Below are positions 22,901 through 33,799 of a stretch of 64,000 bases of DNA, piece by piece. Location of the stretch: contig NC_061454.1 of assembly GCF_022581195.2 (NCBI RefSeq), forward strand, positions 4,588,001 through 4,652,000, in the 5' to 3' direction. The DNA is from Helicoverpa zea (taxonomy: Eukaryota > Arthropoda > Insecta > Lepidoptera > Noctuidae). Each line of letters opens with the position of its first letter. The stretch's first letter is position 1. The notes beneath the pieces are model-generated. The model was not told the DNA's origin. It searched no databases and worked only from the letters and a program-made list of their open reading frames with translations. The position numbers and the translations under genes are program-made.

Positions 22901-25900
22901 TCAAAGAGGTTCCCAGTCATTACGATCACGTCTACCTGACTCTATCGCGAAGAGGGGCGCGAGTACTGGCATTAGGATATAGGAATTTAGGCAAATTAAG
23001 TTCCCAACAAATCAGGGACATGTCTCGAGAAGATATAGAGTCTGATTTGACTTTTGTTGGCTTTGTTATCATTTCGTGTCCCTTGAAGAGTGATTCCAAA
23101 AAAGCGATATCAGAAATCGTGAATGCTTCTCATTCCGTAGTTATGATTACCGGTGACAACCCTCTAACGGCGTGTCACGTCGCTAAAGAGCTGAAGTTCA
23201 CTCAGAAGGAAGAAGTTCTTATTCTAACTGAGAGTGAAAGTAAGTGGGGATGGACTTCAATAGACGAAGAAGTGAATCTCCCGGTGAATCCGTTCAAGAC
23301 TTCGAAGCAGTTGACTTCGAAGTTCGACTTGTGTATAACAGGGGAAGGTTTGACCTTCCTCAATGAGCACCATCACAAGTTCTTGCTGGAGTTGATGCCT
23401 CATATAAAGGTATTTGCGAGGTTCGCGCCAAAACAGAAGGAGTTTGTGGTGGTGACGTTGAACTCGCTCGGATATGTGACGCTCATGTGTGGTGATGGTA
23501 CAAACGACGTGGGAGCTCTGAAACACGCTGACGTGAGTATAGAACACATTACTAGATCTATTAAATTCATCAAAAGTTGAATCATTATGCCCAAGGCTTT
23601 TCCTTCTGTACTAAATGTCCTTGTTCCTTCACCACAAAAATAGAAAATATATTTTTTTATCGTTAATGAAAGTTTTTATTTTAGGTTCTTTTTCTAACCC
23701 ATTTATTTTTCATCATCCATGACCGCCATCTTTTTATGCAAAAATCGACAAACAAATGAACTCAGATTAACGTATTCTTCTTTTAAATTGTAGGTAGGCG
23801 TAGCGATCCTCGCCAACGCGCCCGAGCGACCGCGCGAGAAGGTTCGAGAAGAACGCGCGGTGGAAGAGGCGCCGCGTCGCACGACAAGTCGCACGGACGC
23901 GCGAGCCGAGGCCGCCGCAAGACTCCGCAGAGCCATGCGAGAGTTGGAGGAAGAGGATATGCAGCTCGTCAGGTTGGGAGACGCGAGTGTTGCCGCCCCA
24001 TTCACCAGTCGGCTGTCCAGTATATTTTGTAGTAAGTTATTTTTATTTTTAACTCAGTATGAATTGTATTCAATGTCTTTTGAAGGAGTCTGTAAACAAG
24101 GTCTCCTACTTATTGCCAAAGCCTTGGCTCGCTCAATACAATTAAAATAATATTAAAAAATCAATGTAATTAACATTAAAACCTAAAATGTAAAACAAAA
24201 GTGTAGGGTATACCTAGGCTTATATAGCTGACGCTTAAAACTATGTAGCACCTTCACTCAATTAGTGGCCATCATCACATAAGCGAACATGTATTTACTA
24301 GACTAGATGCATAAAATGACGTTTTCGTCACAATCAATCTGAAAAACACAGACAAAGTTACCCTAGGGTCAAGTTAACGGGTCAATGACATTAGTAACAA
24401 AGATACTACAAAGTTAAAATAGGAATAACATTTAATTCAGCGAGTAGGTAAAATTATAGCTTTTTTACGCTATTTATTTTTGCTTGCTGTTATAACGATG
24501 AATGAACGTTTAGATATGTGTGAATATGTATTTTTTGGCAATAAATATTTATTTATTTATTGATTTCTGACACTTACGCGAATAAAAGATCCGAAACGTC
24601 GAGATTAAATAATATTAATATTATCGTAATAAAATCCATATAAGTAGTTTTATTTAATGTTTTTCTTAATTCCAGTCTGCCACATAATCAAGCAAGGCCG
24701 CTGCACCCTAGTGACAACACTACAAATGTTCAAGATCTTAGCTCTGAATGCCCTCATCTTGGCCTACAGTCAATCAGTGCTGTACCTTGATGGCATCAAG
24801 TTCAGTGATACTCAGGCTACGTTGCAGAGTCTCTTGTTAGCTTCATGCTTCTTGTTTATATCCAGATCTAAGGTGAGATTTTATTTTAAAAACTATTTTT
24901 TTTACTGTTATTTACGTTGTAATGCAACGCTAAGGGTGAGTTGCACCATTTAACTCGTCATACTCGTCAACCAAACCATAATCAGCTATGTACCAGCTGC
25001 CCATTGGCCAAATCGGCGATTTGACAACTGAAAATGGTTCAGTTATAGTTAAATGGTGCAGCCCACGGTTCCAATGCCAAAGACTTTGAAACATTGAAAT
25101 AAAAACTTAATTCAAAAGATTAGATTTCTTGAACCCAACAGCGCCAGTGACGTTCTAAGACATTTTTAAAATAAATAAATGATGATTTAGAGAAAATTGA
25201 TGAATTTCCAAGTTTCTGTACCTATTGCATATAATTAAGCACAATATTTTTAACATTTTAAATTCTAACACACCTATAATTTTTACTTTACAGCCGCTAA
25301 AACAGCTATCGAAACAGCGTCCCCTGCCGAACATATTCAACGTGTACACAATAATGACGGTGCTCACACAGTTCGCGGTGCACTTCCTGTGTCTCATATA
25401 CTTGGTGCATGAGGCTACGTCGCGGTCGCCGGGAAGGTAAATGATTTTAAACTTTATTGCTATGAGGATAACGTCGGTAATAGTTGAACAGTGAATGTGT
25501 TATGTAATGAAAAATAGCAATATGTATAATTTAGATATGAGAGCTTTTAAATAATAAAAATGTTTTTATGGCCTGACAAGGAGAAACTATCTTTGGCTAA
25601 ATAACTACCTACTTATATAAAAAAATGCCTGCATTCCTGTAAACTAAACTATGTTCACAAAACATATTTATAAACAATACGAAGTACTAGAAACAAAATG
25701 AACGGAGGGGAGTGTTAGATTTCTACTGTTTAACTGATTACTGATTAAAACCCTCTTTTGTTCCTTTTGGACCCGTTAATGTACCAGGGCCAAGGTAACT
25801 CTTTCGAATCCGTAATATAAAAGTATTTAATTATACCTTGTCTCTGTTTTTTTACAGAGATACAAAGCCGAAATTAGACATGGACTTAGCGGAGGACGAG

Positions 25901-28238
25901 GAGCGAGAGTTCGCGCCCGACCTGCTCAACAGCACCGTGTACATCATCTCAATGTCTCTGCAGATATCCACCTTTGCTATTAACTACAGGGTAAGTTACC
26001 GAGTTTATTACAAAATAGTACATTACACTTATATACCTTTTCGAAGGTATAACGTTATTTTCTATTATTTAGTATAATTTTATGCAGTATATCAGCCGAA
26101 GATATCAGTGCCAAAGAAAAAACAAATTCCGAATTTCAAATACAATCTTACGATCTTCCAAACACGCCCATGTGGCTGTTCCGAGTCTATTCTTGAAGGC
26201 TCACGATCTGTACCAACTTTATTGGTATAAATAGTCACGATAAATGTATCAGCTCATGGATAGCCAGGGTCAGTCCGAGTTGATTTTCCACACTACGAAT
26301 GTAGAACCATCTAAACCATTTCCCTAACGTTCCATTACAAAAGTATACCTTAGCGACTTGTAGACCTCAACACTTTGGATGACGGTCTATATAACATATT
26401 ATTTGAATATTCCTTATCACCAGGGCGAGCCATTCATGGAAGGTCTCCGCGACAACAAGCCCCTGCTGTACAGTATAATGCTGTCGAGCGGCGCCGTGCT
26501 GGCGCTAGCCGCCGGCATCTTCCCAGACCTCTCCAATATGTTCGAAATTGTATATTTCCCACCTGATGTAAGTATTCAATGATAAGTATATTAAATAAGT
26601 TAACGTCTTTAGCTGAAACGGAAAAGTCGTAAATAAAAAACTTGAGTTGAATTTCTTTCGACATTTTTCTATACTTATCTAGACACACGGCAGTGTGTCC
26701 GCCAAGTTCGAGCAAAAACAAGCGACACACCGGCCGTGGGTTATATTACACGAACCATTTCGGGCCAAATTCGACCCCCCTATAACTCAAAATCTATTTT
26801 ATTTACGCATATCAAATTTCTAGTATCTTTTGAGACCCCCTCACTTATCTAAAATACAAAATTTCATTAATATACCTATTGTAGGTCTTGAGATATTGAC
26901 GTCAGAAAATCGCTATTTTTACTATACACTCACTGACTGACTGACTGACTCACTCATCAAAAACCTAGACCACTTCCAATGGTCGTATTGACTTGAAATT
27001 TGGCATGGAGGTAGGTCTTTATGTCAAAGTAAAGGGAAAAATCTGAAAATGGCCAAGTGTGAGTCAGTTTCAAAATAATGAAGGTGTAAAATACTCGGTG
27101 TAAAATACCCCTAAGGAACTAAAACGAACTAAATTTATTTATATTTACGACCTCTGTGGCGCAAAGGTCACCAAGCCGGACTGCCGAACCTGAGGTCCCG
27201 GGTTCGATTCCCGGTTCGGTCGATATTTGTGTGATGAGCATGCTTGTTGGCCGTGGTCTTGGTGTTACTATATGTATTTATAAATATGTATATATGTAGC
27301 TATATGTAGTTTATCAGTTGTGTTAGCACCCATAACACAAGTTAATAAATAACTTACCATGGGGCTAACCGACCGTGTGTGAAAAGGTGTCGCGACATTA
27401 TAGGGAAATATTATAGGGAAAAATTTATATAATATATCTTTGAATGGTCGTACCGATCTGAAATTCGTTACAAAGGTTTGTATTTAGTCAAAGTAAAGTA
27501 AAAATCTGAAAACGGCCAAGTGTGAGTCACTTTCTAAAATAACGAATGTGTAACTTTGATCCACGAACATTATGATAACATGTCGTGTCAGTCAGTTGGT
27601 AAATCTAGTCCATTTAGTTAATCTAGTTTATTTCTTTGTAAGAAGCATAGTGCATATTCAAAAATCTAGTATAGGTAAATGAGACATTTCCTTAACTAAC
27701 TTAATCATAAGAAAAAAAGAAAATAAATAACCTTACAAAAATAAATGAAATCTTATTGCCTTGCCAAGTAACGTCATTAAAAAGTAACTATTTTTAACTG
27801 AGGTATGTGTATGGAACTTGGTACTTATTCAGATCTCACTTCTTTTATAGGCGAAGCATTCCCATATTATCGAACTTGGCAGCCTTTCACATTTTTGTTT
27901 TGGGTGGGATTTTTTATTACTAGCTTTCGCCCGCGGTTTCTCCCGCGTCCCGTAGCCGGATGGTGACAAAAACTATCCTAAAACCTTCTCCCGGGTCTTA
28001 GTTACCTCCCCTCTAATTTTCAGCCAAATCGGTCGAGCCGTACATGTTATGTCGTGACAACGGAAAGCGGGTTTCATTTTTATATATATAGATTTTGTAT
28101 ACAATAATTATTGTTATCTTGTTTCAGTACCGAATTATATTAGTACAAGTATTGATAGCGGATATGCTGTTCGCGTACCTAGTGGACCGACTCTGCCTCA
28201 TTCTGTTCGGCGAGGGGCTCAGAACTAAGGGCACGTAG
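19974..28238 (+). CDS. ATP13A1: P5A-type transport ATPase ATP13A1 (ER transmembrane-helix dislocase)
   Basis: Ten exons: 19974-20243, 20348-20437, 20528-20734, 21583-23532, 23794-24031, 24676-24872, 25294-25436, 25858-25990, 26424-26567 and 28128-28238. They sum to 3483 nt in phase, giving 1160 residues (human 1204). The enzyme uses ATP to pull mistargeted helices, such as mitochondrial tail anchors, out of the ER membrane. Visible motifs are TGES (313-316), the P5A signature PPELPIELSLAVN (from 452), the phosphorylation site DKTGT (D495), TGDNPLTA and GDGTND (826-831). The N-terminal extra membrane segments (about 40-90) are typical of P5A. A charged Arg/Glu loop (about 850-905) is coded by a strikingly GC-rich exon. 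The C-terminal membrane segments span about residues 925-1150. All junctions are GT-AG. Confidence 0.97.
20735..21582. other. ATP13A1 intron 3
   Basis: AT-rich intron of 848 bp with one SINE-like repeat copy (21022-21146, separate entry) and nothing else recognised. Confidence 0.7.
21022..21146 (-). mobile_element. SINE-like RTE-tailed repeat, copy B (partial)
   Basis: Reverse-complement match to the complete element at 56651-56954. Shared segments include CATGTTGGGGTC, CTTCCAGTCTGACTG, GTTTTACAAGCAGCGACTGC and CAACCCAGTTACCCGGGCAA. It is 5'-truncated and starts next to a short ATCATC tract. Confidence 0.75.
24942..25060. mobile_element. Small terminal-inverted-repeat element (MITE-like)
   Basis: TGCACCATTTAAC at 24942-24954 is the exact reverse complement of GTTAAATGGTGCA at 25048-25060, bounding a 119-bp element with no coding capacity. 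It sits in the intron between ATP13A1 exons 6 and 7. The TIR sequence resembles short palindromic elements I remember from moth introns. A target duplication could not be fixed. Confidence 0.65.
26690..27555. repeat. Duplicated interspersed repeat flanking a SINE
   Basis: Two diverged direct copies are present. Copy 1 at about 26975-27088 and copy 2 at about 27440-27555 both read AATGGTCGTA, then TCAAAGTAAAG, AAAAATCTGAAAA and GGCCAAGTGTGAGTCA. A GACT tandem run (about 26933-26950) precedes copy 1. The part at 26690-26930, with GGGCCAAATTCGACCCCCC, appears to belong to the same element. The family was not named. Confidence 0.65.
27149..27405 (+). mobile_element. tRNA-derived SINE
   Basis: The head has RNA polymerase III promoter boxes: A box TGGCGCAAAGG (27157-27167) and a perfect B box GGTTCGATTCC (27201-27211) inside a T-arm-like CCGGGTTCGATTCCCGG. 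A tRNA-unrelated body follows (TGTTAGCACCCATAACACAA, then ATGGGGCTAACCGACCGTG). It is not a tRNA gene, since the acceptor stem does not close. AAATTTAT occurs on both sides (27131-27138 and 27421-27428) and may be the target duplication, but the match is short. Confidence 0.8.
27925..28095. repeat. GC-rich interspersed repeat with TATATATA end
   Basis: Begins TAGCTTTCGCCCGCGGTTTC and ends in a (TA)n GAT run. It carries segments such as AAATCGGTCGAGCCG and CGGAAAGCGGG. The same family, on the opposite strand, may be at 31340-31578 (shared CCCGCG and CCGCGT ends). Recognised from memory as a common moth repeat; not verified. Confidence 0.55.
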
Positions 28239-28870
28239 CGACTTTACACGACTTTATTGCTGCTAATATAGGTAAATGTGTTGTACCACAGATTAGCTAT
28301 TGAACAGATACTTCAATTGGAATCTTAAAGTTATTATTTCCCTCGTATCTACACACGTAAGTACACAAAAATATGTTGTTTAATTTTGAACCTGTATTAG
28401 ATCCTGCCTTAACTGCGTTCAACCAATCAAAATCTTCAAGTTTATGATACTGTAGCATAAATACGCTACGACAATTTGTATATTTTGTTATTATTATTAA
28501 TTTTATCAAGTCGTAATCATACAAAACGGAGTATCTGACAATTGTTTAATCTGTGGGCATTTCGTGTAAATATCTAAATTATAAACAAAGTACGTTACTT
28601 GTCTCGGTGTATTCTTATGACTGGGGACGGTGTGACCGCTCAAATATATGTGCATTTAAGTATGATGGATAAATGTGTCGATGGTATTTATGAAATATAA
28701 TTGTGTAGTTAAATGTATTTGGTTGTTTCATTTATTCCGGTATACGTAAACGTTATTACCTAATCGCAAGCAACCCGGAAAAATGTAGGCCTACGCTTAT
28801 TCTGCATAGCAATAACCCAGTCCCTAATTATTATGATGATTGTCAAACAAAATAAACAACACAATACACC
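28239..28870 (+). other. ATP13A1 3' untranslated region
   Basis: AT-rich DNA after the ATP13A1 stop, with no other gene seen. The first canonical plus-strand AATAAA I noted is at 28851-28856, giving a 3' UTR of about 630 nt. An earlier variant signal is possible. Confidence 0.45.
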
Positions 28871-28887
28871 GTGACACTTATTTTATT
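28851..28887. terminator. Convergent poly(A) signals of ATP13A1 (+) and the cuticle gene (-)
   Basis: Plus-strand AATAAA is at 28851-28856 and minus-strand AATAAA at 28887-28882. The minus signal is 128 bp past the cuticle-gene stop, a normal distance. Confidence 0.5.
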
Positions 28888-29014
28888 TCAGTATTCACAA
28901 ATACATAGTCAACCTATACTATTCGTATCGCCTAATGAACAGGTAACATTCAGATGCGAAAGGAAAGTAAGGTCGCGATAACGTCCGTAAGGGAATTTCT
29001 GGCACCTTATCACA

Positions 29015-30036
29015 TTAGTGCTTCCATCCACCGAGGCCGCCCAGTCCTCCGATGCCGTAGCCGAGGCCGCCGTAGCCGATGCCGGCACCAGCGAGGCCAA
29101 GGTCCGCGGAGCCTAGGCCAATTCCGGCGTGGCCGATGCCTGAGCCCAACCCAAGGCCTAAACCACTTCCCAGTCCCAATCCTAGTCCTCCGAGGCCGAC
29201 TAAGCTGGTTGCGTAACCCCCGGTAGCGATAGGGGCAGCTGCTATCGGCGCAGCGGCAATAGGAGCCACGATCTGTTTGCTGACGACAGGCGCAGAGACC
29301 AAGGTTTGTGGGTGAGCCGCAGGGCCAACGCGTTTCACCACCGCGTTGAAGCCAGAAACGGGATCAGCGGTATAGTCCACCACTCTCAAGGTACCGTCGG
29401 GTTCGGTAAGGGAGTAAGAGCCTTTCACGACGCCTCCGTCGCGAGACTCGGTTTGTGCCTTTTGGTCACCAGTTATGGGGTCGTTGACCGCATAGTTGAA
29501 GCCGTAACGCGGGATCGACTGGGAAGAAAAATATAATTTATATTGAATGACCATTCATACGACGAATATTTTCTGATGCAATGGTATGTAATACTTACAA
29601 TACTGCCGGTAGCGATGGGCAAAGCCCCGATGTCGGACGGAGCGGCCGTTGCTACACCAAGCAAGCAAGCAATCTGAAAATAAATGCAAATGTATGAATA
29701 CTGAAGCAACTAGTGTCATGAATATTGAACTGTATTGTAAGCATTGTACAATGTATCACGAAATCAATCATAGATGTACCCACCTACTTACATGTGGACC
29801 GATTGAATTGATAACTGATATAAGTTAATCATTTTACACAAACAGATTAACACAAATATATCAATCAAGTTAAACAGATCCTATAATTACACTTGTTGCA
29901 TCTGATTCTGACGTCACTAACCCGAGATCTTCACGCTAACTTATAGCAAAGATATATAATTTTCCATTTTTTTCTTGACACCCCGTGTGTGTGTAGAGAA
30001 GACATGTCTGTATCTTACCGCAATGAAACTGAACAT
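29015..30036 (-). CDS. RR-2 cuticular protein with glycine-rich tail
   Basis: Three exons: 30036-30019 (MFSFIA), 29673-29599 and 29518-29015 (stop TAA 29017-29015). 597 nt in phase give 198 residues. It is secreted by epidermis and binds chitin through the Rebers-Riddiford domain. Intron 1 splits the signal peptide after six codons, which is typical of insect cuticle genes; cleavage is expected near VATAA/P (residue 17). Residues about 32-97 form the RR-2 domain, with ESRDGGVVKGSYSLTEPDG and then VVDYTADPVSGFNAVV. The tail (from about 125) is a Gly/Leu-rich series of GLGLG and GGLG repeats ending GGWKH, as in hard-cuticle proteins. Codon use is GC-rich in exon 3. A TATA box lies upstream. The family is certain; the exact orthologue is not. 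Confidence 0.95.
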
Positions 30037-30119
30037 GATGAACAGGTAAGTTCAGCGGGCCCGTGAACGTTATCCAAACTGTTTGTGCAGTAATAATGCA
30101 TTGCCAACTCGACTAACGT

Positions 30120-30126
30120 ATTTATA
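30120..30126 (-). promoter_or_regulatory. TATA box of the cuticle protein gene
   Basis: TATAAAT on the minus strand, 84 bp upstream of the cuticle ATG. Transcription would start near 30,093, leaving a 5' UTR of about 57 nt, which fits a strongly induced, stage-specific gene. Confidence 0.6.
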
Positions 30127-31339
30127 CTGAGCACCGCTCCTTGTTTGTCAATTCCTTACAATCCTTGGTCGTTTCACGCTTATTGATTATTCACGTTACG
30201 CACCTTCGAATATATTTTCATAACGTGTCCTAAAATCGGCGGTAATTAGTTAATTGTTGGTGCAGTCCGTATTCTCTGTAGCTGTGGGTAATTGTTTCAT
30301 CAGATTCCTGTCCGGTTAACAGGAATTATGTGAGTAATTGGCCGGCTGTTACTCAATTTGCTTCTGATTGATCCAGTCATCCGTGAATGCCGGAAAATAG
30401 TCGATAACTTTATCATAATATCCTCGCGCCCCCACTTCCTCAAGGGTTAGAGACTAGTGTTTAGTACTATCATCCATCTGTAAGTAATGTTCAAGACATC
30501 CCTGAAAATTCTGATTCAAATATGGATTAAGTATTCCGCTAAAAGGGGATAGCTGGTAACAACCAGAACTAACTTCTTTTATTGTTCTTACATATGTACC
30601 CCCCATATAATCTTCCTTATATACTAACCCTATGTATCGATTAACCTTTATGTACTCCCCTAGACAGATTTAATAATATTGTAATTTAAGTATGTTTACG
30701 TACATTACCCACCCGATCAAGTGATTTCCTAATATCGAAAAATCTGATGACGAAAGTAGGTATATGAGTAAGAAAACACCTCAAAGAACCAGTAATGGAG
30801 CTCAAAGCCAAAACTTAAATTATATTACCTAAACACACATGGAGAAGAAATTGAATCTATAAATAACATATTTATGCCACTGATGGGGTCCACCCCTGAT
30901 GGCTATTACCCCCATGGGTTTTAAAAGACACCCATGATATATTATCCTACATGACTGCTCGTTCGTGACCCGACCTTTTATTTTGATACATGAACTTTCA
31001 TTCGAAGTTTCTGAACGGTATGATTCTAAATATTTATTGGTAGGTAGATAAGTACATAGGAAATAAGTACCCATCCCCTAGGGAAGAGAGAACTCCTACT
31101 AGTGTCCAGTTGTTCGTCCTACTATGTACTTGGTAAGTTGCATAAAATAATCATCTAATTTAATTACATACTTGTTGTTCCAAATGTTACAAATAATTGG
31201 GTGCTGCGACTATTGAGTACGCGGTAGAAGCGTGCGTCTTGCGTCGTTCTTAGTTATGACCGGTTACTCTGCAGAAAAGACTAAAAGACAATAGCATATG
31301 CGTTTAGCTATGTACAAATACTATGATTGTATCTCTACT

Positions 31340-31578
31340 GGCTTCCACCAGTGATTTCTCGCGCATTCCGTGGGACTCCGCTCACCCAGATAAAAAGGTA
31401 GCCTATAGCCTTCCTGGATAAATGGGTTATCAAAACTACTGGTCCGAATTTGAAAATTCTTTCAGTGATCGAAAGCTACACTCTTTCCGAGTAATATAGG
31501 CTATATTTCATACAGCTACGGGTAGTGGTTCCCACAGGACGCGGGTGACACCGCGGGAAAACGGCTTGTACTTCATGT
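31340..31578 (-). repeat. Interspersed repeat (CCCGCG-type family)
   Basis: Segments AGCCTATAGCCTTCCTGGAT, AAATGGGTTATC and GACGCGGGTGACACCGCGGG are typical of a repeat I remember from many moth genomes. Its GC-rich end resembles the reverse complement of the start of the repeat at 27925. No target duplication was found. Confidence 0.55.
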
Positions 31579-33779
31579 AGTTCATATATGTAGATTCTAC
31601 ATAAATCATCAAATAGGTATTTGAAGGTACAATCCGTGCCAGTTCTGTCAGTCACTGAGACTTGTAGTCAGTTGTATCAATCCGTGATAGCGTTAAGTCA
31701 ATCCGTATCTATGATAGGTGTTGTAATTCCCGGGCCACTGTTAATGAACGTTACAGACATGTTAACTGTTGCGTAGTGGGGAGATGTAAGCCGCTCTGAT
31801 TGGTTATTATTCTGCTCGGTGATCTACGTTTGTGCTTTGATTTGTTTCTGACTACTTGGTTACATGGAAGATTGGGAGGTAGGTGTATGGACCTCCCGAT
31901 AACATGACATACACAGGAAATGATGGCCCCCATGTCGATCAGATGAAAGACGTCCATTACTTTTCTGCATCATCAAAATACTGAAATTAAAGTTAACCTT
32001 TTTTTTATATGTAACGTAAACACATAACACATGTGTAGTGTTCGCCCTACCTGTGTCTCTGTAATTACCATCCGATAATTAGGATATCGGCTCGCTTGCC
32101 CACATAACGTCTTACTCCCGTGCCACACACTCTCCCGGTTTCCCGCCAACTGGCCATAGAGTATAGTGTGCACTCTCCGCGTCTATGCGACAACGAGACG
32201 ACAGATATCGGTGATAATACAGTACACTACAACATGTAAATTAAGTAGATAGGTATAATTTTCAACCTGATCACAAAAATGCAGTTCTTATTTTTTTTTA
32301 GTTTTCGTCTTATTTTGGCAAGATAAGGCTGCGATGTTTTGCAACTATTAGTGCATGTTTGATCATAAGACCTCCATTCCACGAACAAACTATTAAATCG
32401 ACGTGAAAATCATGTCTATCTTCTAGGACTAGGAGATGCACATGATCTGAACTTTGTTTTAATAGCAATGTTCCAAACCCTTTTCTAGAGTTAGAGTTAT
32501 AGTCCTGGTCCGCTCCTGGTTTTCTAAGTCTTAACAATAGAAAAATTGCTTTATGCTTGTGTAGATTTGCACCACTTCGTTACTAAATTGCATAAAAATA
32601 TATTCATACAGGCTTGTCTTCATTCGTTAAAGTTATTAATTAAGGCTGTTACATATTTATAACCTTTGCTAAAGGTAGGCAACTAGGCTTGAACATATTT
32701 ACGACATTTATAATGTCAATATGTATGTATGTGCATTTGTTAATATAATATACTCACCTATTTACATGAGTTATTTCGCTGTTTGGGGTTCAGTGGAATA
32801 TATGGGAAAGCCTGGCACTTATAATACATCGTTTGGTACACAGAATTCGGTGAAAAATGTGTTTAAATCACTATTTTGAAGGTGCTTTCAAAAGAGGGGT
32901 AATGTTTCAATTTGGTTATTTTGAGTATATCATACAAATTGAATATACCAAAGTGGTTTTTGTGTGTCACAGCCATTTAGCTTTGACAACAACTGCAGCA
33001 GAACTCGTGTTAACGGAGTTGATATACCAATTTAGGCATATTTTGCTCGGTACGGAACCCGTCTACAATGTTTATTCACTATTGACTTGCATTTTTTGTA
33101 TCGAAGGCAGTGTTGTGTGAAAATGCGAATATGGTTTAAGGACAAGTTGAAGAAAATAAGGTTCTCTTCACACTGTTACGATGCAGCTTGAGTAGCTACA
33201 TTGGGTAGAAAATTACAACGTACTAAAATAATTGTTTCTAAGGGAAGGTACTACATTAAATGTAGCTAATAAAGCTTTTTAGTTAAATAAGTTTTGGTTA
33301 TTGTATCAAATATTTCAGAACAGGCTTTTCCTTGCGTCTGTAACGTCCTTCATGCATCCGGATAAAAGTAGTCTAAGTACATAGTTTTTCCGAATAAATA
33401 GGCTTTCTAACAGTTTGTGACATCTTCAAGTTAATGAACTTTATTATAATTTTTGGACTGCCACGACCACGCATCCCACGACCTCCGAATGTAATTTATC
33501 TAGCCTCACAGTTGCAACTAATTCTGCCCCACTCGACCGGCTCATTACCCCTTTTCAGTTGGAAGTTGGAACACTCTTTCCACTCAGACTTACACAAATT
33601 CACATTTGCAATCAGAGCCCGGAGAAAAGTTCCTCCTACCCACCGCCCCTCGCCCCCACGCCGCCTTTAATTAACAGAAAGTGGTTCATTAGAGCTTATT
33701 CATTAAAGCAAGGAGTAATTAGCGAACTCTAATGAATGCTGTAATAATGTAAGAGCGGCCGCGTCGGACTGCGGCCCGA

Positions 33780-33799
33780 CTTCTAGATTAATCTAGAAG
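33780..33799. repeat. Perfect 20-bp palindrome
   Basis: CTTCTAGATTAATCTAGAAG is self-complementary with no loop and carries an ATTAAT core. It sits 3' to a GC-rich block with GGCCGCGTCGGACTGCGGCC. It could be a binding site or chance. Confidence 0.5.

Larger units (their letters stand above)
26568..28127. other. Repeat-filled intron 9 of ATP13A1
   Basis: The longest ATP13A1 intron (1560 bp) consists largely of repeats: a diverged repeat in two copies, a tRNA-derived SINE between them, and a separate GC-rich repeat near its 3' end (separate entries). No exon is seen, and the flanking exons join in phase without one. Confidence 0.75.

Noticed and set aside
27149..27225. tRNA gene
   Set aside because: The A and B boxes are good, but no acceptor stem closes and a long unrelated body follows, so it is a tRNA-derived SINE.
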